Assembly: GCA_021432635.1 (NCBI GenBank)
Contig: MU270035.1
Span: forward strand, 676,801 to 740,800
Source: Thozetella sp. PMI_491
Lineage: Eukaryota > Ascomycota > Sordariomycetes > Chaetosphaeriales > Chaetosphaeriaceae
Length of the DNA stretch: 64,000 nucleotides
Direction: 5' to 3'
The notes below the pieces were generated by a model. The model searched no databases, was not told the DNA's origin, and saw only the letters and a list, made by a program, of their open reading frames with translations. Shown here piece after piece: positions 43,104 to 55,100 of the stretch (position 1 is the first letter of the stretch; each line of letters starts with the position of its first letter). Made by a program: the position numbers and the translations under genes.

Positions 43104-44807
43104 TTAACAGATGTAGCGGAATCCAGCAGGGCGTCTGTTGGACGGCTCGTCCTCTACGCCATCAGGGGTTTGCTCGGCGGCGGCGTCAGCCTGCTCCAGC
43201 CGCCGGTTCTCTCGCTGGTGAACCACCCGCAGAATGAGGGCCAAGGCAGCCACGGCCAGACATATGAAGATGTTGGCCACGCCGCCTTTGAAGTAGCGCG
43301 GAGCGTCCGAGCTCGGATACATGTAGGAGCCGTAGATGGATGCCGAGTTTCCGAGCATGTTGCAGATGGCGATGGTGGCGGAGCGCTTCGCCGGCGGGGT
43401 CGGAAATGAGTTCGCTACCCAGGACACCACGATCTGATCTGCAGGGCCATGTTAGCAGCACGACGTATCATCGGTGCAGGGTTCCTTACACGAAGCCATC
43501 GATCCCATCGGCATCAGGAACATGGCGAAGAAGCGCGGGCCGGTACCGGTCGTCAGAGTGAATATGACGTTGCCCAAACAGGCAATGAGCATCAGGATTA
43601 TGATATGGCCGGAGCGGTCATTTGCCTTGGATGAGGTCCACGTGACGAAGACGGAGACGAGAAAAGTGACAAACTACCCCGCGATGCTCGTTAGCGATCC
43701 TCTTCCTTGCCCTACCGGCAACTGGACGTCCTAGCACTCACCCAGATGGGGACCGTGAGCCAGAGGGTGACGATCGGGCCAAAGTTGAGCGTCCCGACGA
43801 TTGCGGGGAAGAAGTATTGAAACGTCTGAGTCAGCTGGTTGGCGTGCTGGAGCGGGAGGAAGATGTAGAGGCGATAGTCCTTGAGTGCCATCTTGAGGCC
43901 CTCAAGGGCCGAGGTGCTGCGCTTCTTGCTAGTCTCGTTAATGTCCTTGAGTAGCCGCCACGCGGCAAAGGCTCTCTCTTCCTCGCTCAGCCAACGGGTG
44001 GTGTGCGGGTAGTCGGGCAGCACAAAGCCGGACATCAGCGCCACTAGGACCGTTGCAGTGCCTTCCTACACGGCCTGTTAGCTATAGTATAGGCTGTGGG
44101 AGAGTGTGTGCGGGGAGTGACATGGCAGAGCGACGTACGATGAGAAACAGCCACCTCCACCCGGCGATCCCCAGGACGCCCTCTAGGCCACCCAAGATGG
44201 CGGCCCCGAGCAGGCCGCCAAACATGTTGGCCAAAGCTGCACCAGAATATAGCCACGAGATGCGCTGGGTCAGCTCGGCGCGCGTGTACCACGAGCTCAT
44301 GAGGAAGACGGCGCCCGGGAAGAAAGGCGCCTCGACAAAGCCCAGCAGGAAGCGCACTACCACTAGGCCGGGGAAGTTGTGCACGGCAGCGTTGCAGGTC
44401 GACACAACCCCCCAGAGGGTCATGGCGGCCGACAGATAACGCGAGGGGGGCAGGCGCGTGATGGCCATGTTGGACGGTAGCTGCATCATGAGATACCCCA
44501 CGAAGAAGACCGAGGTGGCTAGGTTGAAGTTGGTGCCGGACATGCCCAGATCCTTCTCCAACGTCCCCTGTCTCGCCTGGGCCAGGTTCGTGCGGTCGAG
44601 AAAGTTGAGTAGGTACATGGTGACGAGGAAGGGTATCAAGCTAAGGTCGATCTTGCGCAGGAGCGCAGCGTTGCGGGCGGCGAGCCACTCGGGGTCGCGG
44701 CCGTCGAAGCGCTGGTCGAGCCGGCCGGCGCTGCCATCGCTCGCGAGAAGCGCTGTGGTCTCATCAACAGCGACCGGGTCGTCCAGCTTGGGAGCTCCGG
44801 AATCCAT
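43104..44807 (-). CDS. Major facilitator permease (allantoate/nicotinate-type ACS family)
   Basis: Four exons, 44807-44139, 44065-43742, 43673-43490 and 43438-43104, with introns of 51-73 bp, give 503 residues and about 12 transmembrane helices. MYLLNFLDRTNLAQAR is the helix 1 signature of the anion:cation symporter family (Dal5, Tna1, Fen2 and related carriers). RFLLGFVEAPFFPGAVFLMSSWYTRAEL is helix 4 and loop. The C-terminal half contains IVVSWVANSFPTPPAKRSATIAICNMLGN. The likely substrate is a small organic anion such as allantoate, nicotinate, pantothenate or biotin, imported with protons, but it cannot be picked from sequence alone. All joins keep the family frame. The gene converges with the Zn2Cys6 gene. 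Confidence 0.87.
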
Positions 44808-45311
44808 CGCGCGCGTCGAGGTAGAGCAATTGTCTCCCGCCCCCGGAGCTTTCTAGTGTGAAGGGGGTGGTTAGTTGGTTCAATCTGACAGGTCAGGGCA
44901 GAATTTGGGCGATGAGGCAATGCGGGGTTCAATCTGAGGTGCTCGGCAGGTGGAGCTTGGGCGATCCGCAAGGCGTGGGGGAGTGTTATCAGCACCGGGA
45001 GTCATCATCCGAAGGCCCTGTGCCAGCTTTATCGGACCCGCCAGAGTCCTACATACGTAGCACAGCGAGAGGCGCGTGCTAGGGCATGAGATCTCTTATC
45101 TTGCCACACCCTAGGCTTCCTCCACGTGAGAAGCACTGGCTAAGCCGTACCATCTGGTTGGGTCGTAGTGGATAAAGATTTCGGCGTAATCTGCCTTGTT
45201 CTAACTCTTAAACCTAGTTATAGTTAGAATAACTACAGTTTAGGGGAGCCCAGCTTGTTTCAACACAATTAGTCCAGCTTGTTGGAGAATTTAGTTTCGA
45301 CGCTTAATTAC
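44808..45311. other. Intergenic, nothing identified
   Basis: About 500 bp upstream of the permease. AT content rises towards 45,300. No gene recognised. Confidence 0.45.
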
Positions 45312-47685
45312 TCAATCTAAGCATGTACACTTTTCTGAACAAGTCCCAAAGATGCAAATACTCCCGTAGCCAGAGTCGACAGCTTCTCTCCCCTCTCCAT
45401 CAGTAAAGAGTGGCATGTTCGCTTCAGAAATATCGACGAGTGCATCTTCCTGTGTGGGAGGAACCTGGAAGGCAGAATTAAGAATGTCGGGCAACACCTG
45501 AGCTTCTCCCTCTAGATGGCCCATTCCGCTTGCCTCTGGCTGACGAGTGTTGGTTGGGTCAGTAGGAAGGTCGAATTGATTATGAGTGGCTATATGCTGG
45601 TCTGTGACAGCTTTGGCTTGCCGATAGGCATTAAAGGCTCTCTCTTGGCACCGTTGGACGATCCTGGGAAGACTTTCGACGAGAGACTCCTCAAGTTGTG
45701 GTATGTGCTCTTCCGCGGCCTGCTCTAAACTTTCTCTGACCAGTCGAGGAAGCTCTGTGTAAATAGCCATCGTAGTCGACGAAGCTACGAGAGTCTGGTG
45801 ATAATTCACGCAATTCTTCTGTCGGTGCTTCAAAGTCTACCAGCACATGTCAATATAGACTCCTGGCGGGTATGGCTGATGCCGACCGCTTAACTCACAT
45901 GGAGAGGGCACTTCCTCGTTACCAAAGAGAAGTCGGTAAATGCCAGCCCACCGTCCAGCTTCATTCTGGTTTGGCGAGGTTTTCTTCCGAGAACGAAGTT
46001 GTCGGATTTGTTCAGGCGTGATTCCATCAAGCAAAGGTGTAGAGCGGACTTCGCAGATCGCGGAGACTGCTACCATTAAGTGGGATCTAACCTGTTCTTC
46101 GCTGGGGGAAACAAGTCTGCATCTCTGACAGTGTATAGGCATCTTATGACGGCGATAAAGATGTTCCCTATATTATCCGTTAGCAAGCGGCCAGCTCAGA
46201 TGGTAGACATCTTATATGTGTCGTACTTGACCCGGGCAATACTCGGAAATGGCGATAAAGCACACCACCGATGTGTGTGCAATCCGTACTTGAAACGATC
46301 ATGCTTGCGGAATGGGCATGCAAATTCTATAGAGACCTCACCCTGACCGACTTCAGAGCTTCTGCTCGGGCGTGGCTCACCATCTCTCTCCTCATCGTCC
46401 TCGTCATCGCCCATGGCATCGCCATTGGCATGACGCCTCCTCTTTAGGCTTTGTCTCCCCCGTGTTGAAATCGGGCTTTGCGGTAAAAGAGAGTCATTGC
46501 CAGGCCTTGAATCAGTGGGGGAACTCTGAGAGGTGTCTGAGCCATCATCAGGCTCTGCATCAGAGAGTTCATCAAACAAAATCCAGAATTCCTCCATCAC
46601 ACGATCAATCATCCTACTCATGGCCCGCTTGCGAACTGCAAAGACGAGTTCCTCTGACCCAAGTGTGAGCCTCGAAGCTCCCCATATATCAGTACCGGTG
46701 TTGACGCTTGTGATCAATGCGATTTATCCTCGGTCGCTTCTAAGGTTGGTGTCGATATAGTCTTGCCATTTTTATTGTCGGAGATCAATATTGTATTCTT
46801 GATAATGGTAGGTCCCGAGCTGGCCATGGAGAGCCAAAATAAGCTGTAGACAGGGTTCCAACCCGCGACTGTGAAACAATGTGACTATCCGCTTGTGCTC
46901 TGGGTATATCGTCGATCATTGAAGGATCCACCCATTCACCAACATCAAAGGAGTCTATAGTGCAGCCTTCGGGACTCCCAGGACTTTCGGCTTTCGGAGA
47001 TTCCGTTCCGGTTGGCTGTGGTTGTTCTTCTTGACTGTGACAGTTTCAGTCCCTAGGATATAAAGAGGTAGGCTTGGAGAGCTTTCCCCCTCTGCGTAAC
47101 AAAGACCAGACAATGCAAGAAATAGCCTACTTACATGTCCGTGATAGAAGCCAATCGACCCAATAATGGCCTTTTTTGCTCTGAGGATATATCAACTGGA
47201 TAACCTAGGTTCAATTCGGCATTTAACTGACTATCCTTGCCAGAATGGGGGTCGAAATGGGGAGGCGATATGTGCTGCGGTCTTCCTGCAGTTCCGCTTC
47301 CCGATCCACCGCTAAAAGTATGGCAACAGCTAGTCAGGATACTTCTCTGATCAGAGATTTAATTACTATGATACCTTTGGTACCGCGGGCGTTTCGGGCG
47401 CAGGTTAGACGACCGATGGCGATGGTGATGGCCAACGATGTTTTTGTTTCCTTTCCGACTTGCTATGGCACTTGTTAGAAGGTTAAGTTGAGCATAAGAT
47501 TGCAACTAAATACTCGTGTGGTCGGCTCTGTACGGCTCGTCGTAGCCGTACGCGTCGATGTCATACTGGCTTCCGTACGAGACAGAGGATCTACTGGATG
47601 CGGAGGGGGGAGGTCCATTAGATGAAGATGAGCTTGAACCGTGGCTGTGAAAGGCTGCGGCTTTATTTCCGCGCGCCGACGCCAT
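45312..47685 (-). pseudogene. C2H2-like fungal protein with an apparent 2-nt frameshift
   Basis: Minus-strand multi-exon gene. The 5' end is probably 47685 (MASARGNKAAAF, Ser-rich). A middle exon spans about 47,032-46,830 (EEQPQPTGTESPK...FDVGEWVDPS), and another runs from about 46,700 to 46,227. Clear 3' exons are 46167-45899 and 45836 onward. FACPFRKHDRFKY, the LYRRHKMPIHCQRC zinc-finger-like element, GITPEQIRQLRSRKK and RWAGIYRLLFGNEEVPSPY are the signature of a large fungal family, often with ankyrin or NACHT neighbours. In the last exon the frame that yields ...SRSFVDYDGYLHR must shift by two bases near 45,751-45,759 to reach ELPRLVRESLEQ. Without the shift a stop follows quickly. Either the allele is broken or the assembly has an error. 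The 47,500-46,700 exons are not fully resolved. Confidence 0.6.
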
Positions 47686-48397
47686 TGCAGGGAATATATG
47701 GCTGCTTTGCTGTACAATGAAGGCGTCTCGAGAGATTGATAGAATGCATAACTATGTTATCCACAGGTATAAGAAAGAGTTCTGGGCACTCGTATGCAAA
47801 ACGTGACTGTGATATCCATTCGCTTGTCATTCGTGTCTTGTCAGCTGAAAGAAAACAGTAGGTTGACAGAAGACGCTTGGATCAGAGAGGCGATGAAAGG
47901 CTGCCATCACGCGTTCGGAACGGCAGAAACTCGCAGCTGCGTATAACTCTTCAAGTGGGTTACGAACTTACGACATAGCCTCACTACCATTGGCTACCCA
48001 TTGGAGCTGGACAGCAAGCTACATGTCCCCGTACCGGAACACGCTGCTCTCAAATTGCAACGCCCGCTCGGGGTACACAACGTCACTTGTCATTCTTCAT
48101 GCAGAAAGCTCCCAAAAACACAGCAAGATAATTGGCCATTTTCAGTATTCCACGATGCTCCATCCCAAGGATTTGGCAGGCCGTAACATCTTCAATATAG
48201 CACAGATGGATTGGAGTGGACATTTATGATATGTCCTTCGCTAACAACCATACTACTTTTAGTACAGGCCAAATTTCCCAGGCCCGCCCGTCCCCAGGTT
48301 ACCATTTACCATTTATAATTGCGGCTAGGAGGGCCAGACACTGGCCACCCCGAGGATACATTCCCCTCTAAAGCGGCTTGTTCACTCCTGTGGGTGC
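47686..48397. other. Intergenic, nothing identified
   Basis: About 700 bp upstream of the C2H2-like gene. Small plus-strand open frames at about 47,990-48,230 show no motif. Confidence 0.45.
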
Positions 48398-50020
48398 TCA
48401 TACTTCCGCCGCCTCGTCTAGCGGCATTTCGTCGGCCGCCGCCACCATGCTCCTCATGAAGGCGGCAGATTTCCCGCCATCGTCCTTTGCCATCTTCATG
48501 TAGCCGATCAGCACCTGCCGCTCGGGCGACATGGGTGCCGACGCATCCGTACCCTCTACCTGGTTGAGGTATCTCAACGCCACAACCAAGGAGAACAGGC
48601 AGAGGTGCGTGCCGCACAAGCCGGATGATGGTCTGAAGAAGGACGGTCCCAGGGAGGCGATGAGCTCGCAGTACCTTCTCGGATCTGTCCGAGCCGGCAA
48701 GATTGCGGGAGAAGCGGATACGGCTCGCATGGTTATGTACAAGACCACGCAACTGGCCCAGAAGATGCTCATCAGATGCGTGGCAGCCAGGTCCTCCCAC
48801 CCATCAACCTTCAAGGGCACCCGGGGCGTGTCCTTGCCTTCATTGGCCGGGCAGTTCGAGGCCATCCATGCCTTCAACTGCCTATCACACTTCCGGCATG
48901 CCGCCATGACTGCTGCCCGGATGACCTCCTTTTCCGCGAAGTCTTCGCAGCGGTGGAACATGTCTTCGCTCTCGAGCAGGGCCGGGAGCTCGGCGATAAC
49001 GTCCACCAAGCGGTCCTTGGCGGTTTTCTGACGGTGGGACCAAGGCCGCGTCTTCCACTGGGGCTTGCTCAGTGGCGTGCGCTTCCTGATCGAGATTCCT
49101 AGTATCGCCTGTGTGCTGGTGAGCCTCGGGTCTCCAACGCGCGCCGACCAGGGGAGATACTGACTATGTGTAGTCTTGCTTCCACAAATAACTGGTGGGA
49201 ATTCTCAGCCGCATAGCTCTCGGGCGGTCGCGTCAAGATCAGTGCCATCTCTCCCAGCGCAAGGCGTTGCCACGCCGCGGCCTGGTCGGCGGCGCGAAGC
49301 CCTTCATCGCCGTAGAGTACCTGAAAGGCGTTCGAGTGTGAGAGGTGATCGATCAGGTCGTCAGTGAGTCTAGGGGCGATCTCGGCTTACCTGGTGCAGG
49401 CAGAGAACCCTGGCAGCGGCCAAGAGCGGGTCGTCCCAGGAAGTCTTAGAGTTTCTCAAACGTGCCGCCATCTCGCTAACGGCTCGCGAGTGCCACCGCA
49501 TGCCCTCCTCAACCATCCATCTCTCACCAGTGCGTCTTCCGACCCCGGTCATGGAAGATCCCAAGAGGGCATACTTCAGGACACTCTCAGCCGTGTAAAA
49601 TTGGTGCACGGTGCTGACCCAGGCCCGGTTGGAGAGCTTAACAGTGTTGGCAGGTAGAGCAGGATCGGGTAGGTAGGCCTCCCAGTACTGAGCGAGATGC
49701 GCGGTCTCGAGCGCCGATCTGGAGAGCGACTGTGAGAGGGGAGCAGGCTGTGATGCCGGTTGCGCTTGTGCCTCGGCTCCTGGCTGGGGCGAACTGCAAT
49801 ACGTGTTGACAAACACACGAGGCCGCTCATAGCCTCCGCAATCCAATCCGCTCTTTCGGCACTGGCTGCACGACGGCCGTTTATGGTCGCACTGTAGGTG
49901 GTGATGATCAGCACCAGGGGGCAAGGACTGCGAGGCCGGGAATCGAGGCGCTCTACTAACGCTTTTCTTACGCTTGCGGCAAGTGTTGCATGCTTTTGAC
50001 CGGCCGGGCACTCCAACCAT
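48398..50020 (-). CDS. Zn2Cys6 transcription factor 2
   Basis: Four exons, 50020-49961, 49891-49391, 49320-49165 and 49108-48398, with introns of 56-70 bp, give 475 residues. The zinc cluster (C11, C14, C21, C28, C31, C38) is split by the first intron exactly before C21 (RKRKKS|CDHKRPSCSQC), a frequent intron site in this family. A Gln/Pro/Ser-rich linker follows, then the fungal transcription factor domain (SALETAHLAQYWEAYL, RWHSRAVSEM, WKTRPWSHRQKTAKDRLVDVIAELP). The join at 49,164 uses a GTCAGT donor, which is the weakest splice in the model. It is probably a DNA-binding regulator. Target genes are not evident; the nearest neighbour upstream is the DUF5672 gene. Confidence 0.85.
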
Positions 50021-50906
50021 GCTGGCGGAGGGAGCTAGTTAGACGGATTTGACGCGGGGCGCGAGATGCTTCCCAGTTTGTCTCAAGGGCAAGCGAGACA
50101 GACATCCGCGGCCGGATGCCCCCCTTTTTGAGGAGGTGTATACAAGGGCTCGGCTCCGCAGAATGGACGCTTAGTGGCGTCGGGGTGTATAATTACTCCC
50201 TAGTAAATCGCGTTGCTCTCGGCGGGTCTTCGCGCCCTTTTCGGTCAATGCATACGACGTACAGCCTTGTTGAACGGCAAGCCAGCGCGAGATACACCCG
50301 CTATGGTCAGCGCAACTAACCCAAAAAGGGGCATAAATCAGGTATCATGCGTAGGGCTGGGATTACCCAGCCTGCATGGAAGAGGCGTGGCACAATTCTC
50401 CTCCCAAAAGTGAAGACTCGGCAGCATAATACGATCACGTTGGTCGATCCAGCAGTGGCAGAGTATAGTCTGAGTATAACACATCATATTTGCAATAGGC
50501 AGGCGTACGGCGTGCTTTGCATACGACATGGCCTAAGAGAAAGGGCATCGGCCCCAGTGACCCTTGCGATCTATCTCAAAGAGCCAGCCAACGGACAATC
50601 TGGCACAGCAAAGAGGACTCAGATGATCACCTGAGACATCCAGTGTACAAACTTCCCTTGCACGTAATGGCGTTATTACTATTACATTTGGGAGCGATAG
50701 CCAATGGAGGCTTAATGCCGCCGGCGCCGACTGCGCAACAACCATAGATGGTTAGGAGGCTGTATATATTCCCATGCCTCACGTAAGCCGGCCTGTCTTG
50801 GCCCCCCCTCGGCTCCCCTCTGCCAGTCTTCCGTCGAGTCATTAATGACTGGCTGGGAGCCGAGGGCAATCGTCTTGTCATCGGGGACACCTAGCGTTGT
50901 GCCCTC
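50021..50906. other. Intergenic, nothing identified
   Basis: About 890 bp upstream of the regulator and downstream of the DUF5672 gene. Overlapping short open frames on both strands have no motif. Confidence 0.45.
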
Positions 50907-51913
50907 TCACCATTCTAGCCAGTCCGATGTCAGATTGATGGGAAATTTCTTGCGGCCGCGCTCTACCAGCTCGACCTCAGGGCAGTACTTCCAGATCTCA
51001 TCCATGCGGTCCTCGTTCCAGTCGCGAGGAGCGTGGAAGCCAAACGGCCGGTCGTACCAGTAGGACTCGACGGAAAAATACTTGGCCGTCTCTAGGTCGG
51101 GGATCTTGGCGTGCGGGAGCTCGGCAAATTTGGTGTAGTACCACACGTCCTCCACGCACAGCTCGGTCCGGTTGTTGTTCCAGTTGTCGTCATAGTCGTT
51201 GCGGTCGCTGGCGAGGATGTCGAGGATGAGCTTGGGGTTGCGCATCGAGAGGCCACCGTTGAAGCTCGAGCTGTTCATGAATGGGTTGAGAGGGGCGCCA
51301 ATGTAATCCCACTGCAAAAAGTCATCCGCGGTCCAGTTGGAACGGCTGCAGATGATGCTGTCGGTCTGAAAGAGCAGCACACGCTCGGCCGATCGCATCT
51401 GCTCCCAGATCCACGGCCGGGTCAGGAACCGACTGACATATTTCCATCTCGACAGGTTGGTATCGGGGGGCAAGAACCGAACGCTGACGCGCTTCTCCTC
51501 GATAGCATGTTGGAAGCGCGCCGAGGTCGGCATTTCCCACGTGCTCTCCATCGTGAAGAGCACCACATGCCACGATGGCCCCAGCACAGACGAGAAGTGC
51601 AGTATCAGCGGGATGAGATTGTCTAGCATGCGGGTCTCGACGATGAAGGCTATCTTTTCCGGCGCAAGATGTTGTTCAGTCGACAGGCTCGTGGGCCTTG
51701 GTTGGGGGACCTGTGCCGTGAAGCTGTTAGACTCGATCTGCGATCCACGGGGAAGACAGCACCACATACAAATTGCGGGACCAGAAGAGGAGCAGGCTGG
51801 TCTCCGATCAAGAACCATGCGGTCAAGCCTAGGTTGAAGAGGGCGAACACCACGAGGAGGCTGCGCAGCGTGGCCGGGTTGTCGAACCACCGCTGCCGGA
51901 TCACGGCGCCCAT
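50907..51913 (-). CDS. DUF5672 type II membrane protein, glycosyltransferase-like
   Basis: Two exons, 51913-51770 and 51710-50907 (59-bp intron, GTATGT donor, GCACAG acceptor), give 315 residues. A short cytosolic N terminus is followed by a signal-anchor helix at about 18-36. The lumenal domain carries IAFIVETRMLDNLIPLILHFSSVLGPSWHVVLFT, the acidic LLFQTDSIICSRS (a DxD-like position), WDYIGAPLNP and NGGLSMRNPKLIL, the marks of DUF5672. This domain resembles nucleotide-sugar-dependent Golgi transferases in fungi and other eukaryotes. The donor sugar and acceptor are unknown. The intron removes a frame break between the anchor and the domain; a read-through frame without the anchor is less likely. 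Confidence 0.82.
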
Positions 51914-52014
51914 CTCGCCTCCGCGACGCGCGAGCGCGATTTAGCGAACGAGGCAGCGTTTGACAGCCGAATACGGCGAGAGTGCAGGCGACGTATAAAG
52001 CGAGCGCTTAAGAC
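51914..52014. other. 5' flank of the DUF5672 gene before the assembly gap
   Basis: Only about 100 bp of promoter sequence is present before the run of N begins. Confidence 0.5.
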
Positions 52015-52144
52015 NNNNNNNNNNNNNNNNNNNNNNNNNNNNNNNNNNNNNNNNNNNNNNNNNNNNNNNNNNNNNNNNNNNNNNNNNNNNNNNNNNNNNN
52101 NNNNNNNNNNNNNNNNNNNNNNNNNNNNNNNNNNNNNNNNNNNN
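52015..52144. other. Assembly gap (130 N)
   Basis: A run of N from 52,015 to 52,144. Length may be a scaffolder's estimate. Sequence on both sides is similar in style, so the gap probably falls in one intergenic region. Confidence 0.95.
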
Positions 52145-55100
52145 ATAACCACACCCCTGTAGGACGGTTTCGCGGCAGAGACACGGCGTTGATAGGTAGG
52201 ATCCGATTGCGCCCTCGATCGCAATGGATGGCTCGCAGATAGTGCGAAAAAAAGGCTACGGCCGGGCGTGGGATTGTGGGCTTGAGGTACGTTGCGGTGG
52301 GATGGGGGAAGCGATGGAAGCGATGGGGTACTTGGGGAAAGGAAAACAAAGTACCTGAACGAATGAGGCTATCGAGATAAGGGAGGTGGGCTTCTACATG
52401 CAAGTTACGTGCTCTGACGCAAACGCGGGAGGGACGAGCGATGTTTTGTGGCTCGGGTCTTTTTTTTTTTTGGAGGGGGGCTTGGGGGACGAAAATGATG
52501 GCAAAGGCATTTGTGAAGGGGCCCGAGGGGCTCCGTTGTCGCCTCTTGGGGCCACCCTAGCCGGGGTCGGCCTAGTATAGTTTCCACGTGCCGTTATCTT
52601 GAGGTCTTCCAGGTCTTGTCTGAATTCCACTAGGCGAAAAGCATCGTTGCACTACCCACTTGGCCAAAGGCTGGGGGTAAGGAGAGGGGGGGGGAACTGC
52701 ACTGTCCATAGTATTCCGTACTGGATAGGGTAGGTAAGGCAGCCCCGGGGGTGGGCAAGGGGACCAAGGCCTGTTGCTGCTTTGACACGAAAGATGACGA
52801 CAGAGGGAAGCTATCGTGAGGTAACAGCAACCACGAGGAGGGGGTAACCTCGAGCTTCTCAAACTGGGGAGGCACACACCACGGCACTGTCCAAATAGTG
52901 GCCGTTGGGGGGAGTGGGCTCCAACGCTCTAGACTTGACGCTGCTGCAGGAGGAGCAAGGAGCAGGGAGGGAAACAACTACGGAGACCTTACGCAGTACG
53001 ACGAGCCGAGATGACTCCTCGTTGGGTTGTTCGGGCATCCACAGTGAACCGATTTCCATATCCCATCCCCCAAGTTGCACCCCAAGCACCCATCCTCCAG
53101 GTGCGGGACCTTCACCCGACGCTGCCTGGGCCTGGGCTGCCAACGGCTCCTGAGCCCAAGTAACAATCACAATAAAAAAAAAACTTTTTTAAAAAAAAAA
53201 GAAGCCAGGCATCCCCAGCCCAGCCCACCGGGACGAAGACCAAGTGTTAGGAGCCCGACTCCACTCATGACTCCCACAAACTGGATACTGCTTTCGGAAA
53301 AGATGGTCCAGATGGATTCGTTTCGAACATTGACTAGGCTGACCTACGTCCCTCGTTCGCCGTTCGGGTTCCTGCCGGCCCTGGCAGCCTGCACCGCCAG
53401 GCTTGTCCCTTTTTTTTTTCTTTTCCTTCTCATCTCTCTCTTACTCTCTTCTTAGCCAACAGCGAGTCACCGCCTGGTCAGCCTGGGCTGGTCCTGCTGG
53501 GGTCTGCTACAACGAATTTACTTTCGAAGCGGCGCCGCCTTTCAGGCTTGTCGCTCTCGCCCACGTTGTCGCCCTCTTGGCCAGGACAGGCCTCTTGGCC
53601 CTGGCGCCCTCGTCACGGAACCGTTCCTATTGGAAGGACACCATGGCCGTGCCATGGCTGTTAAGCGGCCCACTTGGGATGCTCTTTTGACTAACATCAA
53701 CGCAGGTGGAATGATGGACATCCACGTCTTTGCCAGGGACACAAGCGACAGCAGGATTGCCCTTTGGCTCGTGCAGCGCGCAGAGGCTCAGGACGTGCCC
53801 CCGAGCTCACCGTTCCGTAAGCGGAAAGCGCTGGGGAGGTCGAGGCTAGGCCTAGTTGTCAATCGACTCCATGCCTGACACTTTGACACGCTCTCCATCC
53901 GCCCCAAATCGCCTGCAACTCTGGCTCTGGGAGAGGTGCTATTCTCATTTGCTCTGCGCGCTACGGGACGATGGGCCGGCTGGGCATGCTAATTGGGCGA
54001 TGCACCTACCGCACAGCCTTCGCTTGCCTTATCTGGCTGCAGTCGAACACAGCGGAGCCTGCCAGCTCATATCGCTTTCATAGATCGAGGACGGAGCCAA
54101 GGGGGCGTGAACGCCGCACGCGAGAGGGGGAGTTAGAGGTGCCATTTGACCGAAGCGTCTGAGCCCGAGGTGCATCTCGGCGTCGTGGCTCCTCTCGGCC
54201 AGCGCTTGCGAGTGCCAGTTTGGGGGTGTGGTGGGTGGAGGGAACTCAACTCGTCAGTTCTCAGTTGCCCGGCAGGCCGTGGGCAAGCGTGGGAACGTGG
54301 TCCAAGGAGAGAGCAAGGAGCGGGAAGCCCCTCGGGACTGTCGCGGCACGGGACGTCCAGTTCCATAATCCCGCCTGCAATCAGCTTCGGAGGCTATTAT
54401 TGTGGGTTTCGTATAATCGCTCAATGGCCGGCAAGGCGGCGCAGCAGGGCAACTCGTGCTGGGTTGGAGGCTGCGGGTGAGACGACGAACCGAACCGACG
54501 TCAATCATTGCTCGAAATCCCGCCGCCCGAGTAGATGCCGCAAAAGAGCAGCAGCGCCGGAAAGGGAACTCCAGAGAGGGTGCGTCCAATATCGGACGTC
54601 GAGGTTTCCATGGCATGCAATGCCTCGAGGCCCAAGGTGGCCTGACCGCCAATCATGCGAAAACGTGCCTCCCAGACCGCGCCGCGGTTTGTCCAGCATC
54701 CTCCCCACGGCCATTATCAACCAGGCCTGTCAACCACCCTGGCTGCTTCGAAAATTTCATGGGCGTTCCGGCTGCCTGCATTCATGGTACCTCATCAACT
54801 CGTGTCATGAACGACGTTGCAAGCGTTTTGCCGTGGGGCGTGCAGACTGGCCCAAAGGGAAGGCGATGGAAGGACCTCTTCCCTGCGTCCACCCCCTTTC
54901 CAGCTTCCTTGACCCGCCCAGACCGCACCTTGGTACCTGTATTCTTCCCTACAGACGATCGAGCCGGGAACTGCACGCCCCCCGGCATTTCTGGGCGTTG
55001 CTCTCGGCGGCGGCCATCCCACTCTCACCGTTGCCAAGGGAGCATTCTCCTAGGTGTGTACATTCGCCATCCTGCGAGGCGAGCGGCTTACACGTTCATT

